Positions 39,901-51,814 of a stretch of 64,000 nucleotides of DNA are shown one piece after another. The DNA lies in the NCBI GenBank assembly GCA_015657535.1, contig JADHZB010001095.1:1355-65354 (forward strand). The letters are read 5' to 3'. This DNA comes from Nephromyces sp. MM_2019 (taxonomy: Eukaryota; Apicomplexa; Aconoidasida; Nephromycida). Positions within the stretch are counted from its first letter, which is position 1, and the number at the start of each line of letters is the position of its first letter. The notes under the pieces are model-generated. The model did no database searches, had not been told where the DNA came from, and worked only from the letters and a program-made list of their open reading frames with translations. The position numbers and the translations under genes are program-made.

Positions 39901-41312
39901 AATGTCTTTGCAGCCCTTGCAAGGACTGTAGAAGGGATTACCTAAGTTCTCCATGTAAGTATCAAATACTTTGCGTACTTACCGGGAACATCCTAACAAC
40001 TAGCCTTCAGGCCCCAATAATTGGATCCCATTGGGAGGAGACAGATGCTCTGCTCCCTCAGGATACCCTGACATTTTGAAGTGACCACGATATTCTTTTT
40101 TTTTTCATCATACTAAATTTGCGATGCAACAGGATTACCTGTGGCTCAGTTGTAAATTTCGCGAATACTACCCCTGAATTCCGAGAGAGATGGTCCTCCG
40201 TATGCGGCAGCGATTGGCCCTGCCAAAATCAATGCGAAAGGGACTATACTGCTCCTTGCCCCAAACTTTATAAAGCAGAAGGGACATGGCAGCATTCGTA
40301 TGGAAAGATGTCAAAATGCGTGCTTTACCAAAACCGCACTGACATCCAATCGGACTGGTGCCCTAGCACTATTTACGTACCTTATGATATAGATGGAAAG
40401 AAGGCAGTAGAAGCTTCATGTAAAAAAATTAAATCAATAGTTTCGGATAATTGGAAAAAGCATCATTTTTTCAGGCAAAGCAAAGTGGCTATGCCTGAAA
40501 AAATGCAACGAGAATTTCTGGCAGTGAGTAAAAATTTTTGTGCTTATAGCGGACATGTGCATCCGTAAGGCTGAATTTAGAAAATGTCCATATAACTGGA
40601 TATATGACAACGGAAACTGCATTGCTCAAGAGGTTAACTCTCTCCCACCAGATTGTCCGCACGAAATCAGGTAGTTCGGTGTAACCTGTACACCATAAAG
40701 TGTCCTGCGACTCCTTGTTATGCAGATTCAATAATAATGCGGAAAAATCCGCTTTTTCTCAACAATTTGGAGTCTCATGGTAAGTAGCGAATTATCTGTT
40801 TAAGCAGCTTTTATGAAGTTATTGAGCTAGCAGGCCGTGCGAAAATAACTGCCAGCGCGATTGGCGCCAGGTAATAATGCTAATTGACGTTTTTCTTAAT
40901 ATGCGACACCGTACATAACCGCTAACAATCCAATTATAACAGAAATGTCCTGAGCACTGGAAATTAAATATCTGGGCCTCACTGGTAGTTTTACCTTCGC
41001 CTTTCAACATCATCCAAGATTTCGCTAGATTATTTAATAAAAAATACACATGATATCTGGCAGAAGGGAAAGGTTATCTGTACTGCATCTTCTGAATATA
41101 ACGGATTCTGTACCCCAATCCAGGATCTGACCAGGTGGGCCTAGCAGGTCAACGCTTAACGTCCTATTTTTAATACAAGTAACACCACATCCCCTCTCAG
41201 CTTTACTTTCCAAGAAAAGCAGGATTTCGCTTTTCGCTGTGAGGTCGCATGGCCATGTCAGGCTGCAAAATTACTTTCAAGTATATACGCTCTCAAGGAT
41301 GTAGTGTTTTAG
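36992..41312 (+). CDS. Secreted multi-domain CPW-WPC family protein
   Basis: CPW-WPC proteins of Plasmodium are made in zygotes and ookinetes and reach the cell surface. Exon 1 (36992-37298) encodes a hydrophobic leader (SLAIFLVILYVKVLAS) after a short basic N-terminus. About eight cysteine-rich repeats follow the plan CPxxW...CxAPxxYxGxC...F...C.xxWPC. Clear ones include CPENWTLIDYNGTCAAPPSY near 38540, CPNNWIPLGGDRCSAPSGYP near 40011 followed by WSSVCGSDWPCQNQC near 40190, CPYNWIYDNGNCIA near 40577, and CPEHWKL near 40948 closed by RCEVAWPC in the last exon (41201-41312). Securely phased introns are 52-88 bases: 37299-37356, 38356-38411, 40081-40132, 40780-40833, 40872-40942, 40985-41072 and 41135-41200. 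Some middle exons (37.6-38.1 and 38.7-39.9 kb) are not fully resolved, and one repeat ends WPG or WPA rather than WPC. Confidence 0.92.
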
Positions 41313-42441
41313 GCGGCGGCAAAAAGCGGAAATTCCCGTTTTTCACTGAAAATCCGGGTTGGCAGACTAAAAAAGCCTATAGGGACAAAGCATCTAAAGT
41401 TCGACAATAGTAAAACAGATTTTTAGATTTCCATTACATGGTATTTGTGTAACTTCCAGAGGAATACTCGCCATGGACTGGGCACAATACTGCAGCGCTA
41501 TAAAATAAAGAAAACAGGCTAATGGTCAAAAACACAGTTTAATATGAAGCAATAAACGCTAAGAAAATGTCTCCAATGATTTACCACTGCTGAAATTCGG
41601 CGAATTTCATAGATTATTTCGCGCTGATTTACATTAATTTTCCTTGCGATATGCAATTATCTGCTAGCTCCCGACGTGATAGCGTGAGCCATACCAAGGC
41701 AAATCTTATGCCTCTATAGTTGAAAAAAAGCTCACGTTTTGACTTACGGATTAATATAGGGGGGTTCGTCACCATGTCGTTTTTTTTTAAAAATGATGCT
41801 TTCGTCCATTAATTAGAGAGTAACTTGTACAAGTTACCAGATCTGCAAAAAATAATAGTCCCCAAAAACAGGACATAAGTTGAAATTTTAATGTTTTTTA
41901 ATCTGCATTTTTGTTAGTCCAATGGTACAAGAGAAATACTACATTGCTCTTTTCTTTTTAGCTACCTGTGAGATCTTAGACCCTGGTTATAAATTTTTTG
42001 TACCAGGGTTCGCCTTAGCCCCAGTTACAGTTTCATAATTCTAGATTCAGAATTTATTCGATATCGAAATAAAAAATAGAATGGGCTTCACTTTGGCATA
42101 ATCAATGAATATCCTACATGAAGCTAGTGTCAATCCTAGCCGATACACGAAGATTGAGTATACATCACTCCTGGATGCTTTAGCTAAAGACGCCCACCGA
42201 TTAGTTACACAGTGGCTGTAGGCAATGCGGGGTTGAGCGCCGCATTGTGCTAGCGTAAACAATGTGTTGTGGTCGTGATTTTTTCTTCAATTCAGCCACT
42301 AAGAAGCATAAAACGACTTTATCGCCTAGGCAGTCCCTATTCCATCCTGTTTTTTGTGCTATTGCAACCCTATGGTTCCCTTTCATGATGAGCTACCAAA
42401 TTGCCTGGTCCTGAGGGTGGGGACTGAATTGTGAAGCAAAA
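41313..42441. other. Intergenic spacer
   Basis: No supported gene. A minus-strand frame at 42047-42262 and another at 42201-42386 overlap and have no coding signature. T-richness begins near the ACL4 start. Confidence 0.4.
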
Positions 42442-45400
42442 ATGGAAGATCATAAAAGTTTAGCGGTAGAACCTCTCTCAGTTGATGAGGCCATACAAAT
42501 GGCCAGGTCATTCTTCAATGACTATCCTCCAGAGCTCGAAAATGCCCGGAAAGTGTTAAATCAATGCTGGAGGTAAATTTACTTACATTTAAAGCATTGT
42601 AGTGCTACGATTATCTTCAGCGCTATAACTTTAGCTACACCTGCCCTACTGCCATAATTCTTGAGATAGATTCACGAAAGCCATGCTCTGATGGTAGCTT
42701 CGTAGGGAGAAACTATTTTGATGCATTTGCTTACTTTAATGCTTCATCAAGTTGCGGTATATAGTTGTTTTTGACTCGCTCATAATTATTACAAAGGAAA
42801 AAATTTGATGAGGGACGAAATGCTTGGCTATATCCCTGGTGCGTTCATGCCCATCGGGAAGCATTTTTAACTTTTCAGATACTGGTATTTTTTAGTGCTT
42901 AAAACCCCGATGGAGGTGTTAATCAGCATTTTCTGGTGTACTCCCAGAGACATTAGCTGGAGGACTACCGTTAAGCCCTTTAGGCTTCTTCAGTTCCTAT
43001 GTAGTCTCATCTCCATAGAAGATGCCTTGTAGAAAAGTAAGATTGTCATTCTAAAGCTGTTTAGATTTTTTGAGATCGAAATACTTTATTAGAGCATTAG
43101 TAGTTTGCAAGGAGAATATTTTTAAATCACTGGTATTCATCTTAGGAGCACACGATGAAATTGAAAGATTGAAAGTTCATCTCCTAAAAAGTTTAGTTTG
43201 ACTAGAGGGAATAAATTGGTAAGATTGCTTAATTGAAGCTCATTCACGTTGTTTGATATTTTATTTGATTAATGGAATAAAAATCTGGAGTAGTTTGTTT
43301 TAGCCTAGTTTCCGTATCTTTTCCGGTGATTCTAGGAAAGTTCTTTTTTACAGAGTTTATTTTTCGTCTTAAGCGATAACACCCGTTTCCTTTGCTGATT
43401 TTTCCGTAATTAGTAGAGATGAATTTTTATGAAAAAAGTTTTCCTGCCCTTTTCACGTTGGCTACTTTATATAAGTAGCAAATTCGTCTGGTTATTTCGG
43501 TGTCATAAAAATCGCATGAAATTAACGCTAATTGAAAGGGCGAACCCCCGAAAATCTACCCATGCTTTCATCTTAATAATTAATACTTTTTTTTATCAGT
43601 GCTCATCCAGATGATCCCAACCTCCTGATTATGTTTGGCGAACTCGCTTGTGAGACTGGTAATATGGACGAATCGATTAGATTTCTCAAACGGAGCATTG
43701 AGCTAGATGTAAGTCCACGTTAACTCCTGATTTCAAAATTTATTCCTTCTGTTTCGGTGGCTCTTTTTCTGCTAATGATATGACTTGTTATGAGCTAATG
43801 TTAGTAGCAGCAATTCATTATAGCGACTCTTCTTAAGCTATATTTACATTTTACTATATAATTGTCACCAAGGTTTTCTCATGATTGTACGCTTCTAGCA
43901 ATGTTAATTCTGACTCATAAGGTCTTTTTGCCTATTCTTGTCATTTTACGGCACACTGACAGCTTTATACTTCTGCGGCTGAATGCCACTAATGCATTTA
44001 TCCTTTTATGAGCTCACTTTCGTCTTTCTTGGTAGTTTATTCACCGATGCGCATACCTTGATATTGACGTCCTGCCGTGACTTTCCCGAGTTTTCAGATG
44101 CGTTGCAGCACCCAACATATAGTTACACGATTTTTCGTTTGAAAAAATGTTATCAACTCTTTGGTCATAAACTTACCGTATCCCACTTTCACTAGCCTAC
44201 TGGAGAGCCGTATAAATACTTCTACCTGGCCCAGTTGCTGTCTGGGCTAGAAGCTAAAGAATGCTTTCTAAAATGCTTGGAGTTAGTGAAAATTGAACTT
44301 GAAACGAAGGCGAATGCTGCTCCTGGCGTATTCGGGTTTTACAGAGATTCAGCACACCTTAAAATGGAGCTATGCAGCTGCTGTTGCTCTGTTGCTGAGC
44401 TATATATGACTGACTTGTGTGATGAAGAGGATGCAGAGCAGGAGTGCCTGCAGTATATAATGATGGTAATTATTGAAAGTATCTTATGCAACTCCTTCAG
44501 CACTTATTGAAGAGATAAAATTCTTTCTGCTGTTCCACTATAGCTACGATCCTTTTATATATTCATATAATAGCTGTTCCACTCTATTTTTTTTGTTTTT
44601 TATCCCCTTTGTTTAACCCAAATGCAGCAACATACCATTAGGAAAAACTATCTATTATTTCTAAAGCTGAATTAAGAACTGTAGCTCGTAGATTAGATAC
44701 TATAGTTGGAAGGTCTGCAGCTGAAGTTAATGCTAATAATAATGTTTTATTGCGTGAAAATTTTTGACCTCACCCATAAATCCATTGATCTGTGTGTGCC
44801 CATTCTTAATTGCAGTGTTTACTGTCTGGAAGCGCTTCACTTTGTATATTCTGTGTAGTATAAAATTGTTTTTCTAATTTCCCCCCATATAGTTTGCCAT
44901 TTGAGCCATTTTTTGTATTATTTTGGCAATGAATCTGCCAAAGAATACAGAAACTTTTTGATGGGAATGGAATTGGTGTATTTGCCATTAAATTTAATTT
45001 TTTGGATTTGATTTCTGCTCCCTTTGAAGATGAAGCTTTTTTTATTTGCTATGTGTATGGAAACCTGTATTATCCAGTGAAATTAAATGGTTTTTAAACC
45101 TTATTGGCTGTTTTTTTCAGGCTAAAGGCTACGATGAGAATAGTATAGAGGCTTCCCAGTGCCTTGCTACCTATATGAAGGTGATTGGTACGATTTACCA
45201 GCTGATTTTTCTTTTTTTGTTTTTGCCTTTAGAATGCTTTGGCACTAATTGTAAGGCAAAATAATGTATGAAGCCATATAGAATTGCTATCAAATTTTTT
45301 CTGAGGTAGTTTAGATACTGGTAGTGTTGTGCATGCCTACTGATACGGTGTAATTGAGCATCTGCCGTCAGCCTTTTACCTCCAAACAACTGTTTTGAAG

Positions 45401-48400
45401 AATCTTAGCTGCAGTTAAATTTTATGAGTTTTCTTGCGGATAAAGAAAAACCGATAGAAGAAGGGATTTTATTGAAGTTCATGTTTAATTCAGGTATACA
45501 GTGATTTCTCCTAGATATGAGTAGAACGCAGGTATACAGCCGTTTATCCTTGTAGTATGTGATATGGAGTTAGATTTTTGAAACAAGTATGGTAAATGTT
45601 CTCTGCATCGAAAATTGCCCATCCAGGTAGCTTTGCAGCCGTGAAAACTCGTTTTTTCCATTTAAAACAAAATTTATCTCAGGTAACCTTGTTGAGGCAA
45701 AGAAAGAGGCTTGGCTTTGTCTAGACCTTATAGAAAAAGCCAATAGTGCTTCCAAACAGGGTTAGTTTGAAAGTTATGAGCTTCTTGTTTTGAGTTCAAA
45801 AGATATGTAACATATTATATATACCCTTTTTTTGAGTTTTAGTGGCTTCTCTGCACGTTCATGCGTTTATACACTTTTGAAGCTTTTGAAGATTTGTCTT
45901 TTATTGCCTGTAAACCTTTGCAAAGAGAAAAGATATATATTCTAAAGGAAAAAATTCCTTATAATCTTCTAGATGTGAATTGTGAGTCTTCAGCAGTTAG
46001 TTTTAGCAGTTCTTCTTTAATTTATACGTTTTTGCACGCATTTGCACACACTGAGATTTGATTTTTTCTACTTTGAAGATGGAACTAATCATTTCACACA
46101 CACTTACTTTTCACAGCTGATACCTCCCCAGTCCTACCGAGTGGATATTCTAAAGTTTCTATTGAAGTTAGAACAAACTTATCACGAACCTTAATTGACC
46201 TAATGGTTAGCTTGTTTTACTCTGCATATTGTCGTAGTTTCAACACTTTGAAGATGCGAGCTGCTTCTGATCTTGTCTTTTTCTTTATGTCTCCTTTTCT
46301 AAGCTCCTTCTCTTTTGTAAAACTGATTTTTTCACAAGTATCAGCAGCTCATCAGGTCTAAATTTTAAAAAAATCTCTGTGATATCCTTGAAATTTCAGT
46401 ATTAAATCTTGTTTTTCGTCTCTATTTCGTCTCGTTTTCTATATATTAAAGGTCGTGTAATTTGTCAATAAACTAAATTGTCACCGAAATTTGTAGTTTT
46501 TTTATTATTACCTGCTCCTACAAGTAGGTACTAGTAAAAATTGTATCTTTTAATCAAATATATGGTACACGTGCATTCAAAAATGCTTGCTCTTTGATGC
46601 GTATTTTACCGATTCGAAAGCTGCCAAGAAATTGTTTCATATTTTTTGTTTTGGTGTTAATTCTGAGGAGTTACTAAATGATTGAATGAAGAATTGAATC
46701 TTCAGACTTTATCGAATGCACTTTTTAAAAGAAGCTTCTCTTCCAAGGAGTCCATCTAATATATAAGTATTATTCTATTTTAAAGGCCTATTGCCTTGTT
46801 TTTTGCCAATGTTTTTTTTTGTTTTTAACGGGTTTTATGTACTTAAAACATCAACTTTTATGGTTTGAAATTTTTGGTGTTGATTGCCTCTAATGAGTCT
46901 TTGGGCAAGTGATCAAGCATTTGATGCACGGAGCAAAAAATCTTTGTAGTACAATTTTTACTTGAAACCACAGCAGTGTATGGTTGAATTCTTGGTAAAC
47001 TTTAAGATCTGCTGTTTATTTTGAGTTTGCACTATGGCTAGCTGAATAAATCGAGACTTTAGTATGTATTTTTAGGTTGATATACTCTTTAAATCCTGTG
47101 GAGATGATGGCCAGAAATGCCTATTTTCGGTTTTTCAAATGCAAACTGCTGGTGTTTTTGCGTTGAAATGTTGTGTGTTGTGGTTTTTCTCTCTCCGTTT
47201 TGCTAACATTTTGTATTCCCTGCTATGTTTAGCTCTCTTTATGATACTAGGAGGCTTTACGTGATTCTGGCACACTTTATTTTTTTAGCTAGGAATTTTG
47301 CAGTGAAAGCTAGCTTCTAGTGTCTAGTGTCTTTTTTTTTATTGCTAGATGCTACTTTTTATCGCCTTAAATTTGTCGCTTTGATATTAACCGTTTACTA
47401 GAATTAATTGCCAACTTTTTCTTCAAGTATATTTAAAAATGTTCGCATCTTGATAATCTTATATGCTTTTCTTTTATCCTTACTATTGCATTCAGGAAAC
47501 TAAAGCTGCCATACAGCTGCTTGAATCATGCTTAGAAGAAGATGAACAAGATGTTCGGAAAGTTTTGATTTTTTTCTTCATTGCTACACTTTTGGGTGGT
47601 CCATCTATTTCTGACTTTTTTCATGTTTTTTTTGTATATTGACAGTTTCAAATTGTAGGGTGCTTCCTTGTGGGGATTTTTCTGTTGATTCTCTTTTTAG
47701 AATGTTGTGTGTTTTTTGCAGTAGAAGCACTTGACATATGTATTTGTTGCGTATTTATATGTATTAGTGCTGTATTTTATGATACCAATAACTAGGTATA
47801 TATTATCACTGCATTTGTTTCTGCAATATTTGGGAACTTGAACTGCTTTATGCAGTAGTTAATCTTTGCTCGTGCCATTATGTGGTATGAAAATAGATGA
47901 ACCTTTTGATGCTTTTTTGTATATCCTCTAACCATTCTTTGCGTGCGATTTGTTCGTCCTCGCTGAGCTAATTTTTGGTTGCTAGCTTCTTCAGTTGCAG
48001 TAACGCCTTTCTTTGTACTAGGTGAATAGATTTTTTTTTTAAAAAAATCCGCTCTGATAACGTTTAAATATAAGTTTATGGTAAAATTTTATGATTATGC
48101 AGTGGCTTACACGAGAGCCTCGCACTTCACTTACACAGTTGTGAAAAAGGAGTAGCTTTTTCTCGTGTTTTGAGTTGGTATTCTAGATTTTATAGTGTAT
48201 TTATTATATATATTTAACTTCGGTGCATTGTTGATGTAGAGCGTCTCTGTGACCTTCTATGCGGTTCTCCCACCTTTAAATCGTGTGTGTGTCTTCCTGT
48301 GTGGGATGAGGGCTAGTAGTAAAGTCAAAAGATCCTGAAAAAGACGTTTGAGTTTTCTTTGAAACCCTCTGAGAGTTTCATCGTGTGTTAAACCGGCAGA

Positions 48401-49914
48401 GAGCTACTACTATTCTCTGCTTTTTGTAAGTTTCGCAATTTTTTTCTTTAAGATGTCTTTGGATGATAAGTTAAGTTTTGTTTTCTCGTTTTGTTAGACG
48501 TCAATATTTTATAACTTTCTCATATCTTCTTGCCTTTTTATGCTTCCACTCTTGAAGATTTGCTCAGTTTTTTACGGACTTTCTTATCCATGCAGTATAT
48601 TTTTCACATTTAAAAAAAATGATTTCGTGGGTTTAAGCCCTTATTATGCCCCTTTGTTGTTTTATTATGCGTTTTAAGCTGAATGCGACTGTTTTTTTTA
48701 TTGACTTGTTTCTTACACTTTATGCATATTTAAAGTTCTGGATATTCATGCAGGTTTTTTATGAAATAGTTTGCTTTATTTGGCAAGTCTCGTACTTTTG
48801 ACATTTTGTGATGTTACTATAGGCTCTATATTACGTGCAATTTTTATTGTAATTTTCACGAAATGGCTTTTCTGGTAGTGTCATGTCTACAGTACCTCCA
48901 TGCCAAATGCAGTAGTTTTAATATTTGGGAGTTGTGCATCACCTGCGTTGTTTTTTTGGTGTCGAACCGAATAAAAAAACGATATTTGAACAGAGGCCTT
49001 GACTTTTCACCAAGAAGATGGTCACTGCTTTTTGCTTGTCGTCAGATTAGCTTATTCACACTGATGTCTTTAACAATGTCTAAAATTTTGCAAACTTGTG
49101 TTTTCATCAGTGTATCTACGCTCAGCCCAGCGATATACAATCACTTGAATTTGATTATTCAACTTGCTGAGATTCCTGTTTTTTTTTCTGTTCACAGATC
49201 ACTGTGTGGTACGTTCTATCTTGCGCATACTTGGCCGAAGATGACTTTAAGCACGCTTTGGCGGCGGCAGAGGCAGCTGAGCAGGTCAGTGTAGAGATTG
49301 CTATTAACCTGGTAAAGCGCACTTTAGCTAGTTTTCAGTTTTTTTAATGGCTGTGTGTAGTTCTGTTATCCGGGCTGTCATTTGTGTGCTGCAGCCGCCC
49401 AAGCTAATCTTGTGGTAAATCATGTAAATGTTAGGTGCATTTTTACGCTCTGTCTATTTTCCTGTCGGTTTTCTTGTCTAAAGATTTTTTTTATTTAATC
49501 GCCTGATTTAATGGCATTCAATGCTTTTCGACCATCATAAAGCACTGTTTGAATAAATATCTGTTTGGCTAATTTTTTTTCATTAAGATTATTTTGTTAT
49601 GCTGCTACAGTGTTTATATAGCCGATGCTGAACCTCCCCTTCAATGTTGGGGATCATATAATATAAATCAGTTTTCAGCCTGTTGATTTTTGTTTGCAAC
49701 CGATTATTCAGAAGGTTGCTTTGATATGTTTCTCCTGGATTATAGTTAGTGCCTTTGTTCTTACTCTGAGTATTCTTTTTTGCTGTTGTTCACATCAAGT
49801 CATGCGCACTTCATACAGCTTTTAAGCGACTCGGAGTGTTTTAGCGATCCAGATATCGCAATTAAAACGGATGTATCCTCCCTTTTAAATGAAATAAGAT
49901 CTAGAATGAATTAA
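42442..49914 (+). CDS. ACL4: Acl4-type TPR chaperone of ribosomal protein L4
   Basis: Acl4 binds newly made ribosomal protein uL4 and escorts it to assembling 60S subunits. Nine exons join in one frame: 42442-42572, 43600-43708, 44196-44465, 45121-45187, 45683-45760, 46117-46205, 47496-47561, 49198-49284 and 49819-49914, giving 330 residues with a TAA stop. An in-frame TGA lies just upstream of the start. Exon 2 carries a TPR helix pair (LIMFGELACETGNMDESIRF). Exon 3 contains the family's characteristic AELYMTDLCDEEDAEQECLQ. Exon 8 has VWYVLSCAYLAEDDFKHALA, matching the C-terminal WYLLG-type TPR. No signal peptide or membrane segment. Introns are 356-1636 bases and strongly T-rich. The family call rests on the YMTDLC...AEQ signature; the alternative is a generic TPR protein. 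Confidence 0.9.
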
Positions 49915-51814
49915 CAAAACGATGGGAGTTTTCTGAATTTTTTCCGGGATCCAGTAGTTTTCTGTATTGCATACTTGTAGACAAAATTGCCTTTTTGAGG
50001 AGTCTACCTGTTTGCTTGTTATCGGTTATCTCAAGGCAGGCGCGATCGCATATTTATTTCAGTCTTGCACTTGCAGGAGTCTTTCTCTATTTTATGATAT
50101 CTATCAGTTCCACTTTGATCTTGTGCTCAACTTCAGAAGCTCGCTCAATAGAAGCTATAGATATTTCCCGGCATGCGTTAAAAATTAAATTTCGTTCTTC
50201 TGCTAACCAATAGATGTTTTTTTTCACCGTCTGGGCTAATATAAAATGAATCTAGTAAGGTTTATTTATACTCTGCAATTAAGCCACTTGTTTTTTGTAT
50301 TACCGCGGTGCTTCATGAGGTTCGGTATAGCTATAATAGAATAAAGTTTTGCTAGCAAGAGAGAAAACACATTTTCGTATCAAATTCTCATGCTCTCTGA
50401 GCCTTAGAGCTTAACTGTGACGGCGAACTGCGTCATTTATAGGGCTGTCAAAACCTCCTTGCATAGCTTTCCATCGGGCCTTTTTTTACACAGTTAAGTC
50501 ATGGAATTATTACTTCGCTAAATACGCCTAACTTGATGAGTATCCACGTCATTTTTAGCAGTTCCAATAATAAAACGGGGCAAGAAGGCTACCTAAAGGC
50601 TGAGAATTTTTTGGATGTTCTTGACGAACTAAGTTCCTGGCTTTAAGCAGAATATGCACTTCCTGTGCACCAGAGAAGTACCTTTGGATGCCCGCATTAA
50701 AATTGCTATTTTATGATACCAAGTGCAAGCTGTAACTTAGGAAACCGCGAGAAATAGCTTTAGCTGGGTGATTTAAAATTAATGCAGGATCGCCCTCTTA
50801 GATGTTGTAGTACAGCTATGTGGAGTACGCATGGATTTATGTATTGATAGGCATGGCAATACGCTTTTCATTATTTTTCATACATCATGCCAATTACTTT
50901 AAACGAGTTAGTTCGATTTTCGGTCCTGTCATAGAAAAGCCAGTTCGTTCTGCTTTGAGAGTTAAGGGAAAAAATGCTACCTCCAATCCTATGACAAAAC
51001 TCAAATCTGAAACATATTCTTTGCAGCGCAAGGAGTTGTGCCTCTAAGAAAGTTGTAAATGGCATAGGTAGTGACAAACTCTTCAGAAGCTCGCTTTACT
51101 AACAATTCTAAAGCCATGGAGGGTAGCAAAATTGTAGAACAAATGACCATCTTATATTGCTTGAGGTTCGCCGCGGACCGAAATGTCATCGTTCCTATCA
51201 TAAAGTGTCTCACGAAACACAGAACAATGGAGCCCTTCATCACATACAAGCACAAAAAGATAAATTGCGCAACATGAGGCATAGAGATACTGCCCTTACC
51301 CACAAGTTCGGAAAGTACAAGTATTTGAATCCAGAAACATAAGTGCGCTCACATAACCTTGCAAGGCGCGGAGTCATAACACTAAGAATTTTGCGGGTTT
51401 TTCTGATATGGGGAGATAGAGCGCAAAATGGCTGTTGCGCTGCATCAATAACTTCGGCACTTGCTTTGATTACGCAAAATCATTATAGGCAACAAAACAC
51501 GGTGCAGGAAACTTAACTCATGCCGAAGATAAGCTCTAAAAAAATTCGTAGCACGTAGCCTTGTCGTTATATATTTGCACAAGTCAATTCGCAGTTCCGC
51601 CTTGTAATACACAAGAAAAAAAGCTCCTGAAAATTATCACAAGAGTGGTTTAAATATAGAACTACAAACGGAAATACAAACGAAAGCAAAGTCACTGAAT
51701 GCTCGTAAGCTATTTCCAGATGATTTTTCTGAGTCAATGCCTTGCCGAATCCTCGGAGCGCAGGCAAGCGTACAATGGGAACCAGATTTACGGAAAAAGC
51801 CACAAATTAAGGTC
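49915..51814. other. Convergent intergenic region
   Basis: Lies between the 3' ends of ACL4 (plus) and CDA (minus). A plus-strand stretch at about 50535-50645 (QEGYLKAENFLDVLDELSSW then a TAA) looks coding-like but has no phased partner. Overlapping frames on both strands at 50820-51342 show no family resemblance. Strand composition becomes balanced here. It should contain both polyadenylation regions. Confidence 0.35.

Noticed and set aside
48863..49294. 143-codon plus-strand frame
   Set aside because: It lies in ACL4 intron 7 and crosses exon 8 in a different frame. Exon 8 is fixed by family similarity and phase.
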